From Sphingobacterium humi (GTDB lineage: Bacteria; Bacteroidota; Bacteroidia; Sphingobacteriales; Sphingobacteriaceae), in NCBI RefSeq assembly GCF_009768885.1, contig NZ_WSQA01000004.1, forward strand, positions 186,001-250,000: a DNA stretch of 64,000 bases. The letters are read 5' to 3'. The notes beneath the pieces were generated by a model. It did not search any database, was not told the origin of the DNA, and was given only the letters and a program-made list of their open reading frames with translations. Positions within the stretch are counted from its first letter, which is position 1; each line of letters starts with the position of its first letter. Below are positions 52,929-61,330 of the stretch, one piece after another. The position numbers and the translations under genes are program-made.

Positions 52929-55900
52929 TTAGAATTGAATCATTACACCTAAATTATATTCGCGGGCATAGGGATACGAAATCCCTCTTTCCATGGCCAC
53001 ATTACTCAATCGCAGGGCATCATTCATAGAGAAGTTCAGCTTTAAGCGTTGCAAGCGCAGTCTTTCCAGCGTCTTCATGCCGAAGTTGTAGTTTAAATTG
53101 ATGGCCGAGAGCCTTAAGTAGTTCTCCCGTTGAATAAAGCGACTTGATATCTGGGTTGTCGTTCTATCGGCAATCGATTTATACTCGGCAATGTCTCCCG
53201 GTTGGCGCCAGCGCTCTTCCAGAATACGCTTATCGGCATTGAAATAAGGGTTATTATTCTCAATCTTATTCATAAGGGTCTCATTGAACTGATCGCCACC
53301 TAAAGAATAGTTACCAATTACTTGAACCGAAAAGCCCTTATAGTTAAAAGAGGTTCCTAAATTACCATATAGCCTGGCCTCCCTATTTCCCACCACAACC
53401 TGATCATTGGCGTTCCAAGAATAGGTCACATCGCCGTTTAGGGTTCTATACATTTCTTTTCCCGTTGCCGGATCGATCCCCAACGAAGGAACCGCACGAA
53501 TAATATTCAGCGACTGCCCTTCCTCATAATAGGTTGAAGGCTTAATGACATTACCATTGGCATCTGTAGAAATCAAGGACTCATTTAACTCGCGTAATTC
53601 ATTCGATATAGATAAGAGTTTACTACGGTTTTGCACGGCTCCCAAAGTCAGGTACCAGGACATCTGATCTTCCGTTCTTTCCATCATCCGAATATTCGCC
53701 ATGGCCTCGAAGCCCTTGTTACTTGCTTTCCCCAGGTTGGCGAAGAAGGAGTTCTTCGGAAAACCAAAAGAAGGCGCTACGGTAATGCTGGAGATCATAC
53801 GATTGGTTACCCGATTGTAATAAGATAAGTTTAGATTAATCAGGTTTTGAAACAAGGAAAAGTCGGCACCATAACTCCATTGCTTTTGCTCGGGCCAACG
53901 CACGGCCGGATTTCCCTGGCTTACCATAAGTGCCGCATATTGATTATTGTAATAGATACCACTGAGAAACTCGAAAGCCGAATTCACCATGCCGGCATTA
54001 AAATTACTTACGGTACTGCTGGTTCCCACGTTGGCAAACAAGCGTAAGCGATTGATATATTCGGTATTAAACCATTTTTCATTATGAATATTGTAGGATA
54101 AACCGGTACTCCAGAAGGAGGCAAATCGATTCTCCGGTCCATAGATGGAAGCCCCATCTGTTCTTCCTGTCACACTAAGGTTATAGCGGTTATCGTAGGT
54201 ATAGTAAAAGTTTCCGATTAAGCCCAGTTCCCGAACAGGAATAGATTTGGACTCCGGCAAGGAGTTTTGCTGATAGGAAAGCGCCATTTGCGGCGTCATA
54301 AACCGATCATCAATATAACCGGTCAGCATATGGGAATTACCGAGAATATTAGAAGAACGCATTTCTCCAATACCGCTGGCATTGAACTGGTGTTTTCCCA
54401 ATTGCTTACTATACTGTAATTCCAGACGGCCTTCATAAGCCGAGCGGGTTGAATCGCCCAAAGCATAAGACCCCCGTTTCAAAGGATCGGTTTGATTATA
54501 AAACTTGGTATTAAAAGGCGATGTATAGGTATCGAAATTATCGATCGTCCTCGAGATGGCTGCTTTTGCCCGAACAGTAAAATTCGGATTCACAAACCAC
54601 TCTAAGGAAATATTATTGGCGATATAATGGGTTTTATTTTCATCCTTATGTCCCAATTGCGCATTATACAAGGGATTAAAAAGAACATCGCCAAAGGTAT
54701 AAAAGGGACCTAATTCAGAAAATCGAATCACATAATTTCCGTTATCATCGAAAATACGTTCATAAGGGTTTAGGTTCGTATAGGTAGAAAAATTGCCATA
54801 GGGGCTGTTATAAGCTTTTGTATATTGATATGTGGCCACATTACGAAAAGTAATCACATTCGGAATGCGGTAGATTAAATTAAAAGAAGCTCCACCACGT
54901 GTTCTACCAGATTCTTTCATCACCCCTTTGAAGTCCGAGTAATTCCCTTCTAAACTATACCGCACATCGTTTCCTCCCCCTTCCATCCGGATACTATGTC
55001 CAACGGAGAAAGTATTCCGCACAGGTTGCTTTAACCAATAGGTATCCACGCCCGAAAGCACATTCTTTAAGCGGTGGTTATACAGGTTATCATAAAATTC
55101 CTGCTCCATATTTTCCCATTCTGGGGTACTTGCATCCGCTTTGTAAATCCCTGCCAACTGCTCGTATTCTAGCTTTTCAGCAGCATTCATGAGGTTATAA
55201 TCCGACAAATCCACAATAGAGCTGGAAGGTCTTATATCGTAGGTCACGGTAAATTTCCCGTCCTTAGGCAAGCGCGTTTCAATAACGATTACCCCATTCC
55301 CGCCACGAGAACCATACAAACTGGTTGAGCTGGCATCTTTTAAGATGGAAATAGTCTCTACGCGGTTTACATCTAGGTCATATAAGGTCGACAGGCCTAC
55401 TTCAAAACCATCTAAAATAACCAAAGGCGCATTCACGGCATAAGCTCCAACGCTGGATACCCCACGAATATTAATTTCGGGCATCGCATTTGGATTGGAA
55501 CCCGCATTTACGCGTTCATCTACTTTAAAAGAAGGATCTAATGCTTGCAGTAAAGAGAAAATATTTCCAGTGTTGAACTTCTCCAATTCCTTACGGGTTA
55601 CGGTGGTTGCCGCTCCGGTAAAGTTCTCCCGACGGGTGCTGGTATAGCCAGTTACCACCGTTTCTTCAATTTCCGTCTTGGTTGCTTTTAAGGCGACGCG
55701 GATTTCCCGGCGGCCTGCTACATCGATCGTTTGCGATTCATAGCCTACCATGGAAATACGCAGTGCTTGCTGTGCTGTTACTTCCACCATGAAGGTTCCG
55801 TTTGCTTGCGAATATCCCAGCGAACGGCCATTCTCCACATTTTGAATATTTACACCAGCAATCCCCTTCCCTTGCTCATCGGTAATTATACCGCGCAGGG

Positions 55901-56321
55901 GGTAGGTCTCTTGCGATTGATTCGCCGTTGCATGAATCGTGCGTTGCCCTGCTCTTTCACGAGCCTTAGGTTGCACAATGATGGTATTGTTTCGAAAAAT
56001 AAAATAAATAGGTTGGTTTCTCGACAATTCCTGCAATACCTCGTTAATGTCTTTATTATTCACTTTAATCGTAACGGGTGTTGTTCGCTGCAGCAAGGCG
56101 AGTTCCCCGACCAAATCACTTTGCGTTTGTTTTCTTAATTTCTCCAATACCACGCTCATTTTAGCGTTGGATTCCGACAGGCTTACAGCCTGTGCAAAAG
56201 CAGAAAAAGAAACAAAAGAAAGTACGAAGCAATTGAAAAACAGCATGGAATACCTCCGTAGTTTCGAGACACAGGAGCCACGAAACTTGAATGATCCATT
56301 CAGGCGTTTTTTACCTTTCAT
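52929..56321 (-). CDS. SusC/RagA-family TonB-dependent transporter with STN signalling domain
   Basis: 1130 aa. After a long basic leader and signal helix (to about residue 44) comes an STN (secretin/TonB short N-terminal) domain, about residues 60-118 (TTPVTIKVNNKDINEVLQEL in part). A carboxypeptidase-like domain (about 140-212), the EETVVTGYTSTRRENFTG linker, a plug and the barrel ending YNLGVMIQF follow. The STN domain passes ligand status to a FecR anti-sigma factor; such a gene lies directly upstream with its ECF sigma factor. It is transcribed after a terminator that separates it from fecR, so it must have its own promoter, plausibly used by that sigma factor. Confidence 0.95.
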   Translation of the reverse strand: MKGKKRLNGSFKFRGSCVSKLRRYSMLFFNCFVLSFVSFSAFAQAVSLSESNAKMSVVLEKLRKQTQSDLVGELALLQRTTPVTIKVNNKDINEVLQELSRNQPIYFIFRNNTIIVQPKARERAGQRTIHATANQSQETYPLRGIITDEQGKGIAGVNIQNVENGRSLGYSQANGTFMVEVTAQQALRISMVGYESQTIDVAGRREIRVALKATKTEIEETVVTGYTSTRRENFTGAATTVTRKELEKFNTGNIFSLLQALDPSFKVDERVNAGSNPNAMPEINIRGVSSVGAYAVNAPLVILDGFEVGLSTLYDLDVNRVETISILKDASSTSLYGSRGGNGVIVIETRLPKDGKFTVTYDIRPSSSIVDLSDYNLMNAAEKLEYEQLAGIYKADASTPEWENMEQEFYDNLYNHRLKNVLSGVDTYWLKQPVRNTFSVGHSIRMEGGGNDVRYSLEGNYSDFKGVMKESGRTRGGASFNLIYRIPNVITFRNVATYQYTKAYNSPYGNFSTYTNLNPYERIFDDNGNYVIRFSELGPFYTFGDVLFNPLYNAQLGHKDENKTHYIANNISLEWFVNPNFTVRAKAAISRTIDNFDTYTSPFNTKFYNQTDPLKRGSYALGDSTRSAYEGRLELQYSKQLGKHQFNASGIGEMRSSNILGNSHMLTGYIDDRFMTPQMALSYQQNSLPESKSIPVRELGLIGNFYYTYDNRYNLSVTGRTDGASIYGPENRFASFWSTGLSYNIHNEKWFNTEYINRLRLFANVGTSSTVSNFNAGMVNSAFEFLSGIYYNNQYAALMVSQGNPAVRWPEQKQWSYGADFSLFQNLINLNLSYYNRVTNRMISSITVAPSFGFPKNSFFANLGKASNKGFEAMANIRMMERTEDQMSWYLTLGAVQNRSKLLSISNELRELNESLISTDANGNVIKPSTYYEEGQSLNIIRAVPSLGIDPATGKEMYRTLNGDVTYSWNANDQVVVGNREARLYGNLGTSFNYKGFSVQVIGNYSLGGDQFNETLMNKIENNNPYFNADKRILEERWRQPGDIAEYKSIADRTTTQISSRFIQRENYLRLSAINLNYNFGMKTLERLRLQRLKLNFSMNDALRLSNVAMERGISYPYAREYNLGVMIQF

Positions 56322-56464
56322 AAATTTAATTTTTGTTAGTAATTAATGGTTCTTAGGTATAGCTATTCCTTAGAAATCTATCGATTCCAAACTCTCCTAA
56401 TCTACGCCATGGGATTATAACGTGATCAGGGTTATCCATTGGCAGTTTGCTCACAAAGAGTCAG

Positions 56465-56513
56465 AAAAATATCCTTCAGCGGAAAAGCTTTACAGGGTAA
56501 ACGGCTGAAGGAT
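56465..56513 (-). terminator. Terminator between fecR and susC2
   Basis: ATCCTTCAGC and GCTGAAGGAT form a 10-bp perfect stem with a 23-nt loop; the minus-strand RNA continues ATTTTTCTGA. It isolates the sigma/anti-sigma unit from the transporter operon. Confidence 0.75.
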
Positions 56514-56532
56514 CGGAATGTCCTTTAAAATT

Positions 56533-57654
56533 TTAAATTATTTTTTTGAGGGCTAGTTTTTCCTCCTGAAATTCAAATTCCATAGGTATAACGGCGGAAA
56601 TTACTTCCAGCACCTCCTTCAGACTTTTTTGTCGGCTGATGCGGCCAAAGAGCAGGCTCCCTTGAATAGCAGGATCCACTTCAATATCCACCCCATACCA
56701 AGACGACAGTTTTTCAGCAATACGATCCAGGCGCTGTTCATTCAAGTAAAAATAGCCCTCTTTCCAATCGATGTATTGCGTAATATCTTCAGACACCTGC
56801 AGCTTGCCGCTGGCATACACCTGATTGGGTGCCAGTTGCACCTTAAAATCAAGGGCTTCCAAGGCCTGCTCGCGGCTGCCTCGGGCTATAGCCACCTTGC
56901 CTTCCAGCAAGGCGGTTTCCCCTTGCTTGGCATAGTTGGCGTTGAATTTTGTTCCTAACACGCTAATGGTCTCCTGCTCGCCACGCACATAAAAAGGTAC
57001 CCGCGCGCCATTCCTGCGCTGTTGCTCCACTTCAAAATAGCCTTCCCCCTTCAGGGCAATCTCTCTAGAATCCGCAGCAAACTGAACCGGATAGGTAATT
57101 TCAGAGTTTACATTTAACCACACTTTAGTACCGTCAGATAGCACTAGGCTTGCCGTTCCGCCTTGCTTGGTGCGCACGGTATTGTAAACCACCTGCGTTT
57201 CTCCCTCACGCAGCACATATTTCAGCTCACCACCTGGCAATTTCGTAATCAAGTATTGCGTGGTTTGCAAGGTATCGCCCTGCTTCAAGCTGTCTAGGTT
57301 ATATTCCTGCTGATTTTCCAGGACCAAGATTGCGTTGCTGGAAGTGGGCGCCTCGTATTTGGCCAATTGATTCAACACCTCCTCGCTGCTTTGTTGTTGG
57401 CTGAAGAAATAAAATGCAAATGCCCCCAAAAGCAATATACTCGCCGCAGCAAGCATAGGCTTCCAGTTCCAGCGACGTACCTTCGGCTCTTGCCGCACTT
57501 TCTTATCCAAGGAGTCCAATAGGCTTAGCAGCTCCTGCGGACTCAGCTCTTCATGGGGTTTGTATCCATCGAACCACGATTCCACCAAACCTTGTTCTTC
57601 AGGCGTACAATTACCTTGGGCATATCGTTGTAGAATCGTTTTATCTAAGTTCAT
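56533..57654 (-). CDS. FecR-family anti-sigma factor
   Basis: 373 aa. The cytoplasmic N-terminal ~65 residues should hold the sigma factor; MLAAASILLLGAFAFYFF (about residues 68-85) is the single membrane helix. The periplasmic FecR domain shows TKQGGTASLVLSDGTKVWLNVNSEI (in part) and EIALKGEGYFEVEQ. A C-terminal DUF4974 domain (ITQYIDWKEGYFYLNEQRL, SLKEVLEVISAVIPMEF) contacts the STN domain of the transporter. It is 63 bp downstream of the sigma gene in the same direction. Confidence 0.95.
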   Translation of the reverse strand: MNLDKTILQRYAQGNCTPEEQGLVESWFDGYKPHEELSPQELLSLLDSLDKKVRQEPKVRRWNWKPMLAAASILLLGAFAFYFFSQQQSSEEVLNQLAKYEAPTSSNAILVLENQQEYNLDSLKQGDTLQTTQYLITKLPGGELKYVLREGETQVVYNTVRTKQGGTASLVLSDGTKVWLNVNSEITYPVQFAADSREIALKGEGYFEVEQQRRNGARVPFYVRGEQETISVLGTKFNANYAKQGETALLEGKVAIARGSREQALEALDFKVQLAPNQVYASGKLQVSEDITQYIDWKEGYFYLNEQRLDRIAEKLSSWYGVDIEVDPAIQGSLLFGRISRQKSLKEVLEVISAVIPMEFEFQEEKLALKKII

Positions 57655-57717
57655 AAATCTATATTTCTATGCAGTTTACCTGCTCAACCATTAAACGGTT
57701 ATCCTTCGTAATTGTCC

Positions 57718-58278
57718 CTAAAAAAATAAAATAAGAAGCGCGTTGGATAGTTTTGAGCGCAAAAACTTCATTAAAGACCAGGTCTGGTTTCGTATGGTCT
57801 TTTCAGAAAGGCCTAAAGCATCCGCAATTTCCTGGTTAGAATAGCCCTCCATCCGCATTTTCAAGATCTTCTGATACTGCGGCCCATAGCGGGTCAGCAA
57901 TTCCTCCAATTTTTGCATAAAATGCTCCTCCCGAATTTTGGCATCGGCCGAGGTAAACTGATAGGAAAAAGCATCCAGAGAATCCAGGTATTTCTTCGCA
58001 TGGCTATCTCTAGACATGTGGTCGATAATACGGCTACGCAAGGCTTTAAATAAATAACCCGATATTTCTTCGGCAATGGTTAATTGGTTTCTATTCTTCC
58101 ATATCCCTAAAAACACATCCTGCACCAAATCCTCCGCAATCACTTTGTCTACCCGTTGGGCCGCAAAAACCAGCATAGCAGCTTTATACCGCTCATAAAG
58201 GGTATGAAAGGCCTGCAATTGATCCTGATGAATCAGGGCGACAAGTGCATCATCAGTAATATGTACAGCGTCAGCCAT
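57718..58278 (-). CDS. ECF RNA polymerase sigma factor (FecI-like)
   Basis: 186 aa. Region 2 has ALIHQDQLQAFHTLYERYK and the DLVQDVFLGIWKNR core-binding/-10 segment; region 4 has MRMEGYSNQEIADALGLSEKTIRNQ (in part), a helix-turn-helix for the -35 box. There is no signal or membrane segment. It is likely held by the FecR protein encoded next and released when the STN-SusC transporter binds its ligand. Its own promoter is a perfect housekeeping type, so basal expression should be constitutive. Confidence 0.94.
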   Translation of the reverse strand: MADAVHITDDALVALIHQDQLQAFHTLYERYKAAMLVFAAQRVDKVIAEDLVQDVFLGIWKNRNQLTIAEEISGYLFKALRSRIIDHMSRDSHAKKYLDSLDAFSYQFTSADAKIREEHFMQKLEELLTRYGPQYQKILKMRMEGYSNQEIADALGLSEKTIRNQTWSLMKFLRSKLSNALLILFF

Positions 58279-58294
58279 TTAGGAATATTACCTG

Positions 58295-58326
58295 CAAATA
58301 TAGACTATTCAGAAATATTTCAAAAA
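58295..58326 (-). promoter_or_regulatory. Promoter of the ECF sigma gene
   Basis: The minus strand reads TTTTTG (58321-58326), 18 bp spacer, TATATTTG (58295-58302), then the ATG 16 bp further. Sequence and spacer equal those of the tRNA-Val promoter. Confidence 0.85.
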
Positions 58327-58369
58327 GAAAGTAAAAGTGATTATACTTTTGATTTATATATCGAAAACC

Positions 58370-59209
58370 TTACGAAGATTTCAAGACAATACTTGCTTCA
58401 TAGGTAAGCTCCTCGTATACAAAAACCTGCGCTACGCTTGCTTGTTGGCTTTGCAAAGTATACATAGGCGTATGTTCATAACGATTGGCAATGGATAGTT
58501 TAATGCCCTCGCAATGCGGGGCAAAGGTTTCATGCACCAGTTCAATGCGGTTATTCTCGCCTGAAAGGTGTCCCAATATTAAATGCTTCAAGCGTTGACT
58601 GCGGTTTTCTAAAAAAGCCGCCAAAGACATGGCGTTAGAAATATGGCCCCAACCGCTGCGGATTCTATTTTTAAGGTAATAGGAATAGCGCCCGTTTTGA
58701 AGCATCTCCTCGTCGTAATTCGATTCCAGCATCAGCACATCGGCATGACGAATGGCTACTTTTACATTATCGCATACCCGCCCAAGGTCGGTCAATACCG
58801 CAATATTTACCTCTCCATCAGATACCATAAAGCTGCAGGGCTCTTTGGCGTCGTGGTATTTTGGGATGCCATAGATGGTTAGGGGTCCGATTTGCACCAC
58901 CTCATGCGGAAGGATAAGGCGAACTAAATGATCGGGCAGATTTAAGCGCGAGCCTTTCAAGCTCCCTTCGGTAATAAATACGGGGATTTGGTATTTCTTG
59001 GCAAAAACAGAAAGCCCTTGAATATGATCGGTATGTTCGTGGGTAATGAAAATAGCTTTTATCAAGCTCGGCATAATGCCCAGGCTTGCCATGCGCAGGT
59101 GAATATGTTTGTTATTGATACCGGCATCCACTAAAATGGCGGTATCTTCTTTCGCTACATAATAACAATTCCCATTACTCCCGGAAGCTAGTGCACAATA
59201 CTGAATCAT
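58370..59209 (-). CDS. MBL-fold metallo-hydrolase, YycJ/WalJ-like
   Basis: 279 aa from ATG 59209 (MIQYCALASGSNGNCYYV). The metallo-beta-lactamase motif is THEHTDH, the metal-bridging Asp is in VLTDLG, and the later His sites are in WGHISNAMSLAAFL and LGHLSGENNR. The start CALASGSNGNCYYV is typical of YycJ-type proteins, which are linked to 5'-3' exonuclease or DNA-repair functions in other phyla; the role here is unproven. It lies between sdaA and the sigma gene, all on the minus strand, and shares no overlap with either. Confidence 0.9.
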   Translation of the reverse strand: MIQYCALASGSNGNCYYVAKEDTAILVDAGINNKHIHLRMASLGIMPSLIKAIFITHEHTDHIQGLSVFAKKYQIPVFITEGSLKGSRLNLPDHLVRLILPHEVVQIGPLTIYGIPKYHDAKEPCSFMVSDGEVNIAVLTDLGRVCDNVKVAIRHADVLMLESNYDEEMLQNGRYSYYLKNRIRSGWGHISNAMSLAAFLENRSQRLKHLILGHLSGENNRIELVHETFAPHCEGIKLSIANRYEHTPMYTLQSQQASVAQVFVYEELTYEASIVLKSS

Positions 59210-59262
59210 AGGCACAAAGATATAAAAAGTAAGTCTTGGAAAAGGTTATTTTCCAGAAAAGA

Positions 59263-60690
59263 CTAACACTCCGGCAAACTCAACGACACTTTAATCGCTA
59301 AGCCACCATCGGCGGTTTCTTTGTATTTCACGTTCATATCCTGTGCGGTTTCCCACATGGTGCTCACCACGGCGTCTAAACTTACTTTCGCCTTGTCCGG
59401 ATTCGATTGTAAGGCCAGCTGTGCCGCCGTAATGGCTTTAATAGCCCCCATGGTATTGCGTTCGATGCAAGGAATCTGCACCAAGCCGCCAATAGGGTCA
59501 CAGGTTAAGCCCAAGTGATGTTCCATGGCAATTTCTGCCGCCATCAGCACCTGTCTTTGCGATCCGCCCAAGCATTCGGTCAGGGCGCCGGCGGCCATCG
59601 CCGAGGAGACGCCAATTTCGGCCTGGCAGCCGCCCATTGCTGCGGAAATGGTGGCTCCTTTTTTAAAAATAGAGCCTATTTCGGAGGCGGTGGCTATAAA
59701 TTGAATAATTTTATCTTCGTTATAACAATCGTGGAACACGATATAATATTGCAATACGGCCGGAATAACACCCGCTGCACCATTGGTAGGCGCCGTCACC
59801 ACACGACCGAAGGAGGCGTTTTCCTCATTCACGGCCAGGGCAAAGCAACTCACACAATCCAGGATATAACCGAAGTCTCGACCACCCGCACGCGTTGCTT
59901 CCACCCAGCTATCGAAGTCGCTATAGCTACGGCCTTTCAGCATGCGCTTGTTCAGCTTGGCGGCACGTCTTTCCACATGTAGTCCGCCGGGCAATACCCC
60001 TTCGGTATGGCATCCTTTGTAGATACAATCGCGAATGGTTTCAAAAATCTTCCATACCCCTTGGCGGGTTTCCTGTTCAGGGCGCCAAGCGGTTTCATTT
60101 TCCATCACCAATTCGGAAATCTTCAAGCCGGTACGCATACATGCCACCATAAGCTCTTGGGCGGTATCAATCGGGAAGGTTAAATCCACCTCGGAAAGCA
60201 CACTTTCCGAATCATTCTCCTGCACCACAAAACCACCCCCAATGGAGTAATAGGTTTCGCTGATGGCCTTTCCATCGTTTAGGAAGGCTTGGAAAGTCAC
60301 CGCATTGGGGTGAAAAGGTAAACTTTGATCAAATAAAAACAACAGGTTTTCTGTATAGCAGAAATCGATGTTTTGTTCCGCACCGAGGTTTAGCTTTTTC
60401 TGTGTTTTTATGCGCTCCACCTTCGGCATCACATCATGCACATCAAAAGTCACCGGATCATCTCCCGAAAGCCCCAATAAAACCGCGATATCTGTACCGT
60501 GGCCAACGCCGGTTTTTGCCAACGAGCCATACAGCAAGATATTCACTTGCTCCACCTGCGCTAATACCCCTTGGTCTTTCAATACCTGCACAAAACGTTG
60601 TGCCGCACGCCACGGGCCAAGGGTATGGGAACTGGATGGTCCAATCCCGATTTTAAACATGTCAAAAATAGAAATCTGCTCCTGTGCCAT
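59263..60690 (-). CDS. sdaA: L-serine ammonia-lyase (single-chain, iron-sulfur)
   Basis: 475 aa, combining the beta ([19 protein letters not shown]) and alpha domains in one chain as in enterobacterial Sda[35 protein letters not shown] and [18 protein letters not shown] carry the substrate loop and the cysteines of the [4Fe-4S] cluster. It turns L-serine into pyruvate and ammonia in the cytoplasm. It starts just after a 640-bp gene-free region and is followed 53 bp later by the MBL gene. Confidence 0.96.
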   Translation of the reverse strand: MAQEQISIFDMFKIGIGPSSSHTLGPWRAAQRFVQVLKDQGVLAQVEQVNILLYGSLAKTGVGHGTDIAVLLGLSGDDPVTFDVHDVMPKVERIKTQKKLNLGAEQNIDFCYTENLLFLFDQSLPFHPNAVTFQAFLNDGKAISETYYSIGGGFVVQENDSESVLSEVDLTFPIDTAQELMVACMRTGLKISELVMENETAWRPEQETRQGVWKIFETIRDCIYKGCHTEGVLPGGLHVERRAAKLNKRMLKGRSYSDFDSWVEATRAGGRDFGYILDCVSCFALAVNEENASFGRVVTAPTNGAAGVIPAVLQYYIVFHDCYNEDKIIQFIATASEIGSIFKKGATISAAMGGCQAEIGVSSAMAAGALTECLGGSQRQVLMAAEIAMEHHLGLTCDPIGGLVQIPCIERNTMGAIKAITAAQLALQSNPDKAKVSLDAVVSTMWETAQDMNVKYKETADGGLAIKVSLSLPEC

Positions 60691-61073
60691 TATAATTGAT
60701 CTATGGAAAGCAAAATTAATCTTTCTTTTAGCAATAAAAAATGAAGCTTCATTTATATGACTTTTTAAAGAATAAACCGCTTTTCGAGCTGCATTCGTAA
60801 ATTAACCCGTCTTTTCTTTAAAGGATTACTTTTACAATCCTGATTTCAAATGAATTTAAAAATCCAGATGCGCTAGGCTGTCCCTTATTTATCAATAAAA
60901 AGCAGCAGCTTCCCCGTTTTATTTATCCCCATAGCCCTAAATCATCCTTTCCTTTTTGCCTCATAAAAGCGTCTACATACGAAGGAGGCCAAAGCAGCAA
61001 GATGGCACGAAAGATTTAGCGCCAAGCTCTCCTATCTCAAATCTCACATCTCATAGCTATCCGCTCAGACCCA

Positions 61074-61161
61074 CCCCTTTCTCACCCCTTTCACATCCCT
61101 TTCTCACCCGTATCAATCCCCTTTGATAAGGGAAGTGAAAGGGAGATAAAAAGGGAATAAA
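61074..61161. repeat. 11-bp-phased intergenic repeat element, copy 4
   Basis: Five pyrimidine-rich 11-bp units start at 61074, 61085, 61096, 61107 (the CCCGTATCAAT form) and 61118. The last runs into the centre CCCCTTTGATAAGGG. Purine-rich 11-bp units then start at 61129, 61140 and 61151 (AGGGAAGTGAA type). This is the most symmetric copy. It lies 3' of the GH3 gene and its terminator. Confidence 0.87.
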
Positions 61162-61230
61162 AAAGCAATACAAATAAAGAGGTCAAAAGCCTTTCCTTAC
61201 CTGTTTCTAAAGGGTCTACCTGTATTCCCT

Positions 61231-61270
61231 TAAAAAACGAAAGCCTCCGTTATATTCAACGAAGGCTTTC
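61231..61270 (-). terminator. Terminator of the GH3 gene
   Basis: GAAAGCCTCCGTT pairs with AACGAAGGCTTTC with a single mismatch and a 6-nt loop; the minus-strand RNA ends in a U run (A run at 61232-61237). Confidence 0.88.
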
Positions 61271-61330
61271 CATTTCGAGACCCGAACAAAGGCCTCTACT
61301 ATTTACTAAAACTGCATATTAAATTCTTAC

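Larger units (their letters stand above)
60691..61330. other. Gene-free region between sdaA and the GH3 gene
   Basis: 640 bp. The left part is AT-rich and must contain the sdaA promoter, but I see no clear box pair. The middle holds repeat element copy 4 (61074-61161) and the right part the GH3 terminator. No RNA gene or credible small gene was found. Confidence 0.65.

Noticed and set aside
59515..59982. 155-codon frame on the plus strand
   Set aside because: Antisense to sdaA; histidine/glycine-rich mirror sequence.
1047..61161. CRISPR array as an explanation of the phased repeats
   Set aside because: Units are 11 bp, contiguous and without spacers; no cas gene is present.
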